Assembly (NCBI GenBank): GCA_963750645.1
Contig: CAVVRO010000001.1
Coordinates: 124,001-188,000 of the forward strand
DNA length: 64,000 bases
Direction: 5' to 3'
From: VFJN01 sp963750645
Lineage (GTDB): Bacteria; Actinomycetota; Acidimicrobiia; Acidimicrobiales; VFJN01
The notes beneath the pieces were generated by a model. The model did no database searches, had not been told where the DNA came from, and saw only the letters and a program-made list of their open reading frames with translations. Every line of letters starts with the position of its first letter. The first letter of the stretch is position 1. Shown one piece after another: positions 7,942 to 19,926 of the stretch. Both the position numbers and the translations under genes were made by a program.

Positions 7942-8967
7942 ATGCCTGACGATCTCTGCTCGATCGGTTACGGGGACCGCTGGGCTGCGCTCCTCGCCGA
8001 GCACGGGCCGGCGGCCGAACCCGGCCGCGTGCTGCGCCACGACGGCGTCGCCGTGCACGTCCGAACGCCCACCGGTGACCGCAGCGTGAAGCTGCGACGA
8101 GGCGTCGACGCCGTCACCGTGGGCGACTGGCTCGCGCTCGACGGCGAGCAGGTGCTCGGGCTGCTGCCCCGAGCCTCGCTGCTCCGGCGGCGCGCCGCCG
8201 GTGGCGAGGACCAGCAGATCCTCGCCGCCAACGTCGACCTCGTCCTGATCGTGTGCGGCGTCGATCGCCGGATCACCGCCGGCCGGATCCAGCGCGGCGA
8301 GGCGCTGGCCTGGGACGCCGGTGCCACCCCGATCCTGGTCCTCACGAAGGCCGATCTCGCCGACGATCTCCCCGGCACCATCGCAGGCGTCGAGGCCGAG
8401 CACGCCGCGCTCGAGTGCTTCGTCACGTCGTCCGCCGACGGCCGGGGCATCGGCGAGCTCCGGACCCGGCTGGTCGGCGCCACCTCCGTGCTGCTGGGCG
8501 AGTCCGGTGCGGGGAAGTCACGACTCGTGAACGCGCTGCTCGACGCCGACGTCGCGGTCGTCGGTGACGTTCGGGTCGGCGACTCGAAGGGACGACACAC
8601 GACGACGAACCGCCAGCTCCACCTGCTCCCCACCGGTGGCGTCATCATCGACTCCCCAGGCATCCGTGAGGTGGGGCTGGCCGGTGACGAGACGTCCGTG
8701 GACGCCACGTTCGTCGACGTCGAGGACGTCGCCACGACCTGCCACTTCAACGACTGCACCCACGCCGGCGAGCCGGGCTGTGCCGTCGCCCTCGCCGTGG
8801 AGGCGGGCGAGCTCTCCCAGGGGCGCGTCGACGCCTACCAGGCGCTGCGGGCCGAGGCCGCGGCCGCGGCGCGGCGCGCCGACGAGCACGAGCGGCGCGC
8901 CCACGAACGTCGCTTCAGCAAGGCCGTGAAGACCTACATGAAGCACAAGCCCGACCACAAGCCGTGA
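7942..8967 (+). CDS. rsgA: Ribosome small-subunit-dependent GTPase RsgA
   Basis: The product is 341 residues from ATG 7942; an earlier in-frame start would begin inside the hup terminator. The N-terminal OB-fold (about 25-85) is followed by a circularly permuted GTPase, so the G4-type motif TKADLAD precedes the P-loop GESGAGKS and the G3 motif DSPGIRE. The C-terminal zinc knuckle is intact (CHFNDCTHAGEPGC). RsgA checks late maturation of the 30S subunit, releasing factors on GTP hydrolysis. The stop codon overlaps the GTG start of the MFS-cNMP gene by 4 nt, giving translational coupling to an unrelated transporter. Confidence 0.95.
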   Translation: MPDDLCSIGYGDRWAALLAEHGPAAEPGRVLRHDGVAVHVRTPTGDRSVKLRRGVDAVTVGDWLALDGEQVLGLLPRASLLRRRAAGGEDQQILAANVDLVLIVCGVDRRITAGRIQRGEALAWDAGATPILVLTKADLADDLPGTIAGVEAEHAALECFVTSSADGRGIGELRTRLVGATSVLLGESGAGKSRLVNALLDADVAVVGDVRVGDSKGRHTTTNRQLHLLPTGGVIIDSPGIREVGLAGDETSVDATFVDVEDVATTCHFNDCTHAGEPGCAVALAVEAGELSQGRVDAYQALRAEAAAAARRADEHERRAHERRFSKAVKTYMKHKPDHKP

Positions 8968-10622
8968 CGAACGGGCGGATCCGTCAGGCGGCCGCAGCCT
9001 TCCGGGACAACTGGCGGGTCCCGAACCTGCGTCGCGCCCAGCTGTCCTTCGGGAGTGCCTTCGCCGCCGAGTGGGCGCTCACAGTCGGGTTGGGGATCCT
9101 CGCGTTCCGCACCGGCGGCACCACGGCCGTCGGCGTCGTGGCGATGGTCCGGATGCTCCCGTCCGTGGTGGTGGCACCCCTGATCGCCGGGGTGCTGGAC
9201 CGTCATCGGCGTGAGCGGGTTCTCGCGGCGGTGTGCCTCATCCGCGGCGCGGCGCTGGCTGTTGCAGCGCTGTCCGTGGCGGTGCTCGACCTCGCGGTGC
9301 CGGCGTACCTCTGCGCGGCCCTCGCCACCCTCGCCCACACGCTCTACCGACCCGCGCACTCGGCGCTGCTGCCGTCGCTGTGCACGACGCCCACCGAGCT
9401 GACCTCGGCCAACGTGGTGCGGGGCCTGCTCGACTCGCTCAGTGCCCTCCTGGGACCCCTCGCGGCTGGTGTCCTCGTCGCGGTCCTGGACGTGCAAGGG
9501 GTGCTGGCGGGCGCGTCGCTGGCGGCGTTGTGGGCGGGCTGGCTGATCGCGCGCGTCGACTACGAGGCTCCTCCGCGGCTCGCCGCGGCGGCGCCCACCA
9601 GCCCGAGCCGCGACATCCGAGAGAGCGTGGAGGTGATCCGCCTCCAGCCGGCCGTGGGTGTGCTGTGCGCCCTGTTCTGCACGCAGACCTTCACCCGGGG
9701 GTGCTTCAGCGTCCTCGCCGTGGTGATCTCGATCCAGCTCCTCGACCTCGGCGAGTCAGGCGTCGGCCTGCTCATGGCCGCCTTCGGTGGCGGTGCCGTC
9801 GTCGGGTCCTTCGTGTCGGCCCTGCTGATCGGCAGGACCGGCTTCGCACGCTGGTTCGGCCTGGGCATCGCGCTCTGGGGCATCCCGTTCGCCCTGCTGG
9901 CGCCGGTGTCCCAGCCCGGCCTCGCCTGCGCGCTGCTCGGGGTCGTGGGGGTCGCCAATGCCGTGGTGGACGTGACCGGGTTCACGCTCCTGCAGCGCCT
10001 GGTCCCCGACTCGGTCATGGGCCGGTTCTTCGCGGCGTTCGAAGCGGCCCTCGCCCTCGGCGTGGCGCTCGGGTCCATCGCGGTGGCGGGTCTGATCGCG
10101 CTGGTCGATGAACGTGGCGCGCTCGTGGTGGTCGGGTTGGTGGCGCCGACCGCCGTGGCGGTCTCGTGGCTCGTGCTGCGCCGGCTCGACCGCTCGCTCG
10201 AGGTGGCGGATGTGGTCCTCGACGACCTCCAGGCTCTCGACATGTTCCGCCCGCTCCCGATGGCCTCGATCGCGGCGCTGGCCGCCGCGGTGGTCGACGA
10301 GCGCGCCGAAGCAGGCGAGGTCGTCGTGGCGCAGGGGACTGCCGGCGACGACGTCTTCGTGATCGTCGACGGAGACGCCGAGGTGCTGGTCGACGACCGG
10401 CGCGTGGCCGTGATGCGACCGGGGGAGTGCTTCGGTGAGATCGCCGCGCTCGGTGGGGGGGTTCGCACCTCCACCGTGCGGGCGACGGGAGCGCTCACCC
10501 TTCATCGGCTCCCTGGCCGTACGTTCGTGAGCACCGTGACGGGGTACACGCCGAGCCTCGCGGCGGCAGAGGTCCTCGTCGAGGAGCGGCGCGGCCGGTC
10601 GATGCCGGCGGGCGAGCCGTGA
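8964..10622 (+). CDS. MFS transporter fused to a C-terminal cyclic-nucleotide-binding domain
   Basis: The product is 552 residues from GTG 8964 (GTGA overlap with rsgA). Residues about 20-415 are a 12-helix major facilitator of the enterobactin-exporter/MFS_3 type, with LDRHRRERVLA as the loop 2-3 motif and TLYRPAHSALLPSL in mid-protein. Residues about 430-535 are a CAP-family effector domain: EVVVAQGTAGDDVFVIVDG, then the phosphate-binding cassette GECFGEIAALGGG and RTSTVRAT, in which the Glu and Arg that normally hold cAMP are present. No DNA-binding or kinase domain follows. I infer a transporter gated by or localised through a cyclic nucleotide; the substrate is unknown. hrpA starts in a 4-nt overlap at its 3' end. 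Confidence 0.85.
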   Translation: MTNGRIRQAAAAFRDNWRVPNLRRAQLSFGSAFAAEWALTVGLGILAFRTGGTTAVGVVAMVRMLPSVVVAPLIAGVLDRHRRERVLAAVCLIRGAALAVAALSVAVLDLAVPAYLCAALATLAHTLYRPAHSALLPSLCTTPTELTSANVVRGLLDSLSALLGPLAAGVLVAVLDVQGVLAGASLAALWAGWLIARVDYEAPPRLAAAAPTSPSRDIRESVEVIRLQPAVGVLCALFCTQTFTRGCFSVLAVVISIQLLDLGESGVGLLMAAFGGGAVVGSFVSALLIGRTGFARWFGLGIALWGIPFALLAPVSQPGLACALLGVVGVANAVVDVTGFTLLQRLVPDSVMGRFFAAFEAALALGVALGSIAVAGLIALVDERGALVVVGLVAPTAVAVSWLVLRRLDRSLEVADVVLDDLQALDMFRPLPMASIAALAAAVVDERAEAGEVVVAQGTAGDDVFVIVDGDAEVLVDDRRVAVMRPGECFGEIAALGGGVRTSTVRATGALTLHRLPGRTFVSTVTGYTPSLAAAEVLVEERRGRSMPAGEP

Positions 10623-13600
10623 CCGACCTCGACCGGCTCGAGCGCCGGCGCGCAGCCCTCCCCGTGCCGCGCTATCCCGAGCTGCCCGTGGTCGCCCACC
10701 GCGAGGCGATCCTCGCCGCCATCCGGGACCACCAGGTGGTGGTGGTGGCCGGCGAGACGGGCTCCGGCAAGAGCACCCAGCTCCCGAAGCTCTGCCTCGA
10801 GCTGGGGCTTGGCGTCCGGGGACTGATCGGTCACACGCAGCCTCGCCGGCTGGCGGCTCGAGCCATCTCCGAGCGGATCGCCGAGGAGCTCGGCACCGAG
10901 ATCGGCCAGGCCGTCGGCTACACCGTCCGCTTCAACGACCGCGTCGGCCCTGACACCTACATCAAGGTCATGACCGACGGCATCCTGCTCGCCGAGATCC
11001 AGCGCGACCGGCGGCTGCGCGCGTATGAGGTGCTGATCATCGACGAGGCGCACGAGCGCAGCCTCAACATCGACTTCCTGCTCGGGTACCTCCACCAGCT
11101 CCTGCCCGAGCGCCCCGACCTCAAGGTGATCATCACCTCCGCGACGATCGACACCGAGCGCTTCGCGGCCCACTTCGACGGCGCACCCGTCGTCGAGGTG
11201 TCCGGGCGCTCCTACCCGGTCGACGTCCGCTACCGGCCTGTGGGCGAGGAGGAAGGGGACGACCGCGACCAGACCCAGGCGATCTGCGACGCCGTGCAGG
11301 AGCTCATGCGGCTGGGTCCGGGCGACATCCTCGTGTTCCTCTCGGGGGAGCGCGAGATCCGGGACACGGCAGAGGCGCTCGGTCGGCTCGATCTGGCGGG
11401 CACCGAGCTCCTGCCGCTGTACGCGCGCCTGTCGGCGGCGGAGCAGCACCGGGTGTTCGCACCGCACCGCGGACGGCGGGTCGTGCTGGCGACCAACGTC
11501 GCCGAGACGTCCCTCACCGTTCCGGGGATCATCGGTGTGGTCGATCCGGGCACGGCGCGGATCTCCCGCTACAACCGCCGCACCAAGGTGCAGCGCCTGC
11601 CCATCGAGGCGATCTCCCGGGCGTCCGCCGCGCAGCGCGCCGGCCGCTGCGGGCGGATCGCGCCGGGCACGTGCATCCGGCTGTACTCCGAGGAGGACTT
11701 CGACGCCCGCCCCGAGTTCACCGAGCCGGAGATCCTCCGTACGAACCTGGCCTCGGTCATCCTCCAGATGGCGGCCCTCGGCCTCGGTGACGTGGCCGCC
11801 TTCCCGTTCGTCGAGCCCCCCGACGCCCGCAGCGTCAAGGATGGCATCCTCCTCCTCGAGGAGCTCGGCGCGCTCGACCGGGGCGGCTCCCGCGACCACG
11901 TGCGCCTCACCAAGGTCGGGCGCCGGTTGGCCCGGATCCCGGCCGACCCTCGGCTGGCCCGCATGGTGCTCGAGGCCGACCGCCACGGCGTGGTGGGGGA
12001 GGTCCTGGTCGTGGCGGCGGCGCTGTCGATCCAGGATCCGCGGGAGCGTCCCACGGGCAGCGAGCAGGCGGCGCAGGAGCAGCACAAGCGGTTCGCCGAC
12101 CCCGACTCCGACTTCATCAGCTACCTGAACCTCTGGCGCTACCTCCGCGAGCAGCAGAAGGCACGGGGGTCGAGCCAGTTCCGCAGGATGTGCAAGGCGG
12201 AGCACCTCCACCACCTGCGGATCCGCGAGTGGCAGGACGTGCACAGCCAGCTCCGCCAGGTCGCGCGGGGGATCGGCCTCGATGTGCGTCCGCTCGCCGA
12301 GGAGCCGGACCGGGACGGGGTCCACCGATCGTTGCTCGCCGGCCTGCTGTCGCACGTCGGGGTGCTCGACCCGGACGGCAACGAGTACCGGGGGGCGCGG
12401 GAGGCTCGGTTCGTGCTCGCCCCCGGTACCGCGCTGGGCAAGCGGCGGCCGAAGTGGGTGATGGCCGCCGAGCTCGTGGAGACGAACCGGCTGCGGGCCC
12501 GCACCGTCGCGCAGGTCACCCCCGATCAGATCGAGCAGGCGGCCGGGCACCTGCTCACCCGGAGCCACGACGAGCCGTGGTGGGAGGAGGCGCGGGGGTG
12601 CGCGATGACCACCGAGCGGGTGAGCCTCTACGGGCTGCCGCTGGTCACGGGTCGCCGCGTGCAGCTCGACCGGGTCGACCCGGTCGCCGCACGGGCGATG
12701 TTCCTGCGCCACGCCCTCGTCGACGGTGACTGGGACGGTCGGCACGCCTTCGTACACGCCAACCAGGCGCAGGTGGCGGCCGTGGTGGCGCTCGAGGAGC
12801 GCGTGCGGCGCGACCTGCTCGTCTCCGACGAGGTGCTGGTGGCGTTCTTCGATGCGCGCGTCCCCGCGGAGGTCACGACCGCTCGCCGGTTCGATCGTTG
12901 GTGGAGGCGGGAGGCGTCGGCCCGCCCGGCCCTGCTCACCTACTCGCCGGCCGACCTCGTCGAGCCGGGTGCCGGTCCGATCGACCTCGCCGGGTTCCCG
13001 GACGTCTGGCGGTGGGGCGACGCCCGGCTGGCCCTCACGTACGTCCTCGATCCGACGTCCGACCTCGATGGCGTCGTCGTCGACGTCCCCCTCCCGCTGC
13101 TCGACCAGGTCGGCGGAGCTCGCCTCGACTGGCAGGTGCCGGGGCACCGCCTCGCGCTCGTGACCGCCCTCCTGCGCACCCTTCCGAAGGAGCAGCGTCG
13201 GCACCACACGCCGGCGCCTGATGTGGCGGCCGAGGTGCTCATGACCGCGGGACCAGAGGACGGTCCCCTGCTCGACGTCCTGGCGACCACGCTGTCGCAC
13301 CGCGCCGCCGCCGCGGTGCTGCCCCACCACTTCGACCTCGACGCCGTGCCGGTCGCACCTCCGCGTCACGTACCGCGCCATCGATCAGGGCGGTCGCCCA
13401 CTCGCCTGGAGCAAGGACCTGCCCGCGCTGCGGCGGCGCCTGGCCGAGCGGGTGCGTGAGGCCCTCGCGGCCGCCGCTCCGGTGGACGAGGTGACCGGGG
13501 CCACGGCCTGGGTGTTCGGAACGATCCCACGTTCGGTCATGGTGACCCACGCCGGCCTGTCCGTGACGGGTCACCCGGCGCTCGTCGATGAGGGTGAGAC

Positions 13601-14327
13601 GGTCGGTCTCCGGGTGCTCTCGTCAGCGGCGGAGCAGCGCACGGCCATGTGGGGCGGCACGAGGCGCCTCCTGCTCCTGCAGCTCGGCTCGCCGTTGCGG
13701 ACGCTCGACAACGCCCTGCCCAACACCACCAAGCTCGCCCTCGCGGGCTCGCCCAGGCTGGGCGCGGCGGAGGCCTACCGCGAGTGCGCGGCAGCGGCGG
13801 TCGACCAGCTGCTGGTGGGGCACGGCGGCCCGGCATGGGACGAGGACGGCTTCCGGACCCTGCTCGCGGCAGTGCGGGTCGGCTTCGCGCCGGCGGCTGT
13901 CTCGTCGGCGCGCCTCGTCGGCGAGATCCTGGCCAGCGCCGCGAACGTCGAGGGGATCCTGGCTGGGATGCTCACCGAGGCTCACGACGAGTCGGTGCTC
14001 GACGCCCGCGCCCACCTCGATCGCCTGCTCCACCCCGCGTGGATCAGCACGGCCGGCTTCGACCGACTGCCCGACATCGCGCGGTACCTGCGAGCCCTCG
14101 AGCACCGGGTGGGCAAGGCCCGCGCGCAGCCCGACCGGGATCGCCGTCACATCGCCACCATCCAGGCGCTCGAGCGGGAGTACCGCGACGTCGCGCGCCG
14201 CGACCTCGACGGGAGCGTGCGAGCGATGCTCGAGGAGCTGCGCGTGAGCACCTTTGCCCAGTCCGTGGGGGCCAAGGGCGGCGTCAGCGAGCCCAAGGTG
14301 CGAGCCGCGCTCGCGATCCTGGCCTGA
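10619..14327 (+). CDS. hrpA: ATP-dependent RNA helicase HrpA, one frameshift near 13353
   Basis: The gene starts at GTG 10619 (GTGA overlap with the MFS-cNMP gene) and encodes a DEAH helicase of about 1235 residues. Walker A is GETGSGKST, motif II DEAH is in IIDEAHERS, motif III is SATID, and motif VI is SAAQRAGRCGR. Helicase-associated and OB-fold regions follow, then the long HrpA C-terminal domain. The first frame is correct to FDLDAVPV (about 13350) and then turns Arg/Pro-rich; the correct sequence resumes one base later as HLRVTYRAIDQGGRPLAWSKD and runs to 14327. One extra G in GTCGCACCTC explains this. The enzyme remodels RNA, including mRNA cleavage and stalled-ribosome rescue in E. 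coli. I expect a functional gene with a sequencing error. Confidence 0.9.
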
Positions 14328-14359
14328 CGGATTGCCGCGATCGGCGCCGACGAGGTCGG

Positions 14360-14365
14360 TAGGGT
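14360..14365 (+). promoter_or_regulatory. TAGGGT -10 element upstream of the Pro-rich membrane protein
   Basis: A TANNNT box in the 84-nt gap after hrpA, 46 nt before GTG 14412. The same hexamer in a CGGTAGGGT context precedes the genes at 23831 and 34445. Confidence 0.35.
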
Positions 14366-14411
14366 CCGCTCGCCGTTCCCACCAGCGGGGGCGCTGTCGA
14401 TCGGGGGGATC

Positions 14412-15020
14412 GTGCAGGAGACCTCGTGGGTTCGGTCGCTCTACCTCTACGTGATGTGCGCGGCGAGCGTGGTGCTCGTCGGGCTCGGCGCCGTCGGCTT
14501 CGTCGTGGGGGCCGTGCACACGATCGCCCCTGACCTCGGACATCGCGACACGCTCGACCGGGTGGGCATCGGCCTCGCCAACGTGGCGTCCGACGTCCTC
14601 GATCTGATGAACGAGGGCGAGGGGAGCGACTCGGAGGCGTTCTGCCGAGACGTCACCGACAACAGCACGGACTTCGAGGACTGCATGTCCAGCGAGGGGA
14701 CCGGTCAGGAGGTCGACGCGATCCAGGACGGCATCGGTGAGCTGCGGTCCGAGCTGCAGAGCCAGATCCGGAACAACAGCATCGACCACATGATCCGCGG
14801 TCTGCTCCTGATCGGCGCGGGGGTGCTCCTGTTCCGCATCCATGGCCGGCGCACGGAGCTGTTCGCCGACGGGCTCATCCCCAAGCCGCCCGAGCCGCCC
14901 GAGCCGGCGCCCGCCGCAGCACCTACGCCCACGCCGGCTCCCGCACCCGCCCCGGACCCGACGGCGCCCACGGGGTCCGTCCCCCCGCCGCCCCCGCCAG
15001 GCGCTCCGCCGGCGGGCTGA
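14412..15020 (+). CDS. Two-helix membrane protein with Pro/Ala-rich tail, unknown function
   Basis: The product is 202 residues from GTG 14412. Helix 1 (about residues 9-33, LYLYVMCAASVVLVGLGAVG) and helix 2 (about 129-145, IRGLLLIGAGVLLF) flank an acidic middle segment with two cysteines (FCRDVTDNSTDFEDCMSS). That segment could form an extracytoplasmic loop closed by a disulfide. The last about 50 residues are almost entirely Pro and Ala. I recognise no family. It lies between hrpA and a convergent kinase gene, so context gives no role. Confidence 0.65.
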   Translation: MQETSWVRSLYLYVMCAASVVLVGLGAVGFVVGAVHTIAPDLGHRDTLDRVGIGLANVASDVLDLMNEGEGSDSEAFCRDVTDNSTDFEDCMSSEGTGQEVDAIQDGIGELRSELQSQIRNNSIDHMIRGLLLIGAGVLLFRIHGRRTELFADGLIPKPPEPPEPAPAAAPTPTPAPAPAPDPTAPTGSVPPPPPPGAPPAG

Positions 15021-15036
15021 CCTCGGCGCCACTCGC

Positions 15037-15588
15037 TCAGGGAACCTGGGCGCGGTCCCAGTGCTCGAGGATCCAGTCGGCCGTCTGATCGGGCGTCTGG
15101 TGGGTCGAGTCGACCCAGAGGCCGACCGAAGGCGTCTCGGCCAGCCAGCCGTCGAACCTGCGCACGGTGTCGACCAGGGACCCGCCGTCGCGCAGCCAGG
15201 CGTCGTAGGCACCTGTGCCGCGCCCGGCCTCCCGTTCCGCCACCGCCTGGACGCTGGGCCGCAGCACGACGAGCGCCTTCCGGCACGCGAGCCGGTGGAG
15301 CTGTGCCGTGACCGCCGAGCCGTAGATGTTGTCGACGTGGACGGCGTGGATCCCCGCGCCGACGAACGATTGGCTCAGCATCGCGCCGTGCCGGTAGCGG
15401 AGCTCGAGCTGGGCGAGGGCCGCCTCGGTCGGCGGGTCGGCCATGTCCTCGCGGCCGGAGACGACCATCCGCCAGAGGTCGTCGCCCTCGATGAACGCGG
15501 CCGGCGTGAGCCGGTGCGCGAGCAGGCGCCCGACCGTCGACTTCCCGGACGACTGCACCCCGGTGATGAGCACCGCGGTCGGCTCCAT
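15037..15588 (-). CDS. P-loop kinase/phosphotransferase-like ATPase
   Basis: The product is 183 residues from ATG 15588, sharing one base with the nitroreductase stop codon (TGATG), so the two are translationally coupled. The N-terminus AVLITGVQSSGKSTVGRLLA is a strand plus Walker A. AFIEGDDLWRMV follows as in shikimate/gluconate/chloramphenicol-phosphotransferase-type kinases, where an acidic residue near this point activates the hydroxyl acceptor. ALVVLRPSVQAVAEREAGR resembles a lid region and VGLWVDSTHQTPDQTADWIL the C-terminal region. It probably phosphorylates a small molecule; I cannot name the acceptor. Confidence 0.75.
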   Translation of the reverse strand: MEPTAVLITGVQSSGKSTVGRLLAHRLTPAAFIEGDDLWRMVVSGREDMADPPTEAALAQLELRYRHGAMLSQSFVGAGIHAVHVDNIYGSAVTAQLHRLACRKALVVLRPSVQAVAEREAGRGTGAYDAWLRDGGSLVDTVRRFDGWLAETPSVGLWVDSTHQTPDQTADWILEHWDRAQVP

Positions 15589-16277
15589 CAGCGCCGCTTC
15601 GGTGGCCCCGCCGACGTGTGGCGGGTGCCGTCGGGGTCGACCGCCCACGCGGCCGGAGCGTCCCAGCGGTCGTCGTACACGAGCTCGGCGAGCGGACGGC
15701 GACGCACCGGTCCATGGTGCCCGGCGGGCCGGCCGAGCGGGATGGTGGCGGCGATGGCGGCCTCGGTGGGGATGCCGAGGAGGGCTCGCAGCTCCGGTTC
15801 GACGAAGACGTGCCAGGTGGTCATCACGCCGCCGTAGCCGAGCGCCCGCGCCGCGAGCAGCAGGTTCTGGCAGGCGGGGTAGATGCTGGCCCCCTCCGAG
15901 GGGTGTGGGTCCCGGTAGCGGACGAGGCAGGGGAGCACGACCACGGGAGTCGCCTCGAAGTCGTCGACGAAGTGCTGCATGGTGCGAGCCATACGTGCCT
16001 TGGGCGAGGTGTCGTCGCCGCCTGACCCGGCCTCGTAGCCGTCGGCGGCCCGCTTGGCGGCCCACATCTCGCGGAAGGACCGCCCCAGCAGCGCTTTCGC
16101 CTCGCCGGCCAGCGGGCCGTCGCGCAGCACCACGAACCGAAATGGCTGACGGTTCGAGCCCGACGGCGCCCGGGTGGCATGCCACAGGATCGACGCGAGG
16201 TCGTCGTCCGGGATCGGGTCGTCGGTGTACCGCCGGATGGCACGGGTGGTGGCCATCCCCTCGAGCAGCGAGATCAT
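15588..16277 (-). CDS. Nitroreductase family protein
   Basis: The product is 229 residues from ATG 16277. It has the FMN-dependent nitroreductase fold: MATTRAIRRYTDDPIPDDDL at the N-terminus, the phosphate-contacting WHATRAPSGSNRQPFRFVVL, and near the C-terminus YPACQNLLLAARALGYGG followed by IPLGRP. Such enzymes reduce nitroaromatics, quinones or flavins with NAD(P)H as homodimers; some are deiodinases or are used in F420/coenzyme metabolism. A TAGGTT box 6 nt upstream suggests a leaderless transcript starting inside the arm of an intergenic hairpin. The kinase gene downstream is coupled. The substrate is not predictable. Confidence 0.88.
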   Translation of the reverse strand: MISLLEGMATTRAIRRYTDDPIPDDDLASILWHATRAPSGSNRQPFRFVVLRDGPLAGEAKALLGRSFREMWAAKRAADGYEAGSGGDDTSPKARMARTMQHFVDDFEATPVVVLPCLVRYRDPHPSEGASIYPACQNLLLAARALGYGGVMTTWHVFVEPELRALLGIPTEAAIAATIPLGRPAGHHGPVRRRPLAELVYDDRWDAPAAWAVDPDGTRHTSAGPPKRR

Positions 16278-16283
16278 CGAACC

Positions 16284-16289
16284 AACCTA
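16284..16289 (-). promoter_or_regulatory. TAGGTT -10 element for nitroreductase
   Basis: On the minus strand TAGGTT ends 6 nt before ATG 16277. Its first base is the outermost base of the palindromic repeat at 16289-16339, so hairpin and promoter abut. Confidence 0.4.
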
Positions 16290-16339
16290 CGTCTGCGGAG
16301 GATTTCGTCCGCCTACCGGACGAAATCGACCGCAGACGT
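16289..16339. repeat. Intergenic palindromic repeat, copy 1 (metH/nitroreductase gap)
   Basis: A 51-nt element: a 10-bp outer stem (ACGTCTGCGG with CCGCAGACGT), a 2x2 A-G/G-A mismatch, an 11-bp inner stem (GATTTCGTCCG with CGGACGAAATC) and a 5-nt loop. It begins 2 nt past the metH stop codon. A related copy lies at 63335-63385, also directly 3' of a minus-strand gene. It may serve as a terminator for metH or be a REP-like mobile palindrome. Confidence 0.75.
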
Positions 16340-16341
16340 CG

Positions 16342-19870
<3,529 letters not shown>

Positions 19871-19879
19871 GGTCTGGCA

Positions 19880-19885
19880 AGGCTA
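19880..19885 (-). promoter_or_regulatory. TAGCCT -10 element for metH
   Basis: On the minus strand TAGCCT ends 9 nt before ATG 19870, with no Shine-Dalgarno sequence. I see no cobalamin riboswitch in the roughly 50-nt gap to the divergent gene. Confidence 0.45.
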
Positions 19886-19926
19886 CCGGGACACCCGCGT
19901 GGCCCCGTAGCCAGTAGAACCGCGTG

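Noticed and set aside
7942..8967. A longer RsgA start at 7888
   Set aside because: It would begin inside the terminator hairpin loop of hup and adds no conserved residues; ATG 7942 has a promoter box 10 nt upstream.
10502..13381. A 959-residue open frame on the minus strand opposite hrpA
   Set aside because: It is antisense to an unmistakable helicase, has Arg/His/Val-rich low-complexity composition and no known domain. Long antisense frames are expected at this GC content.
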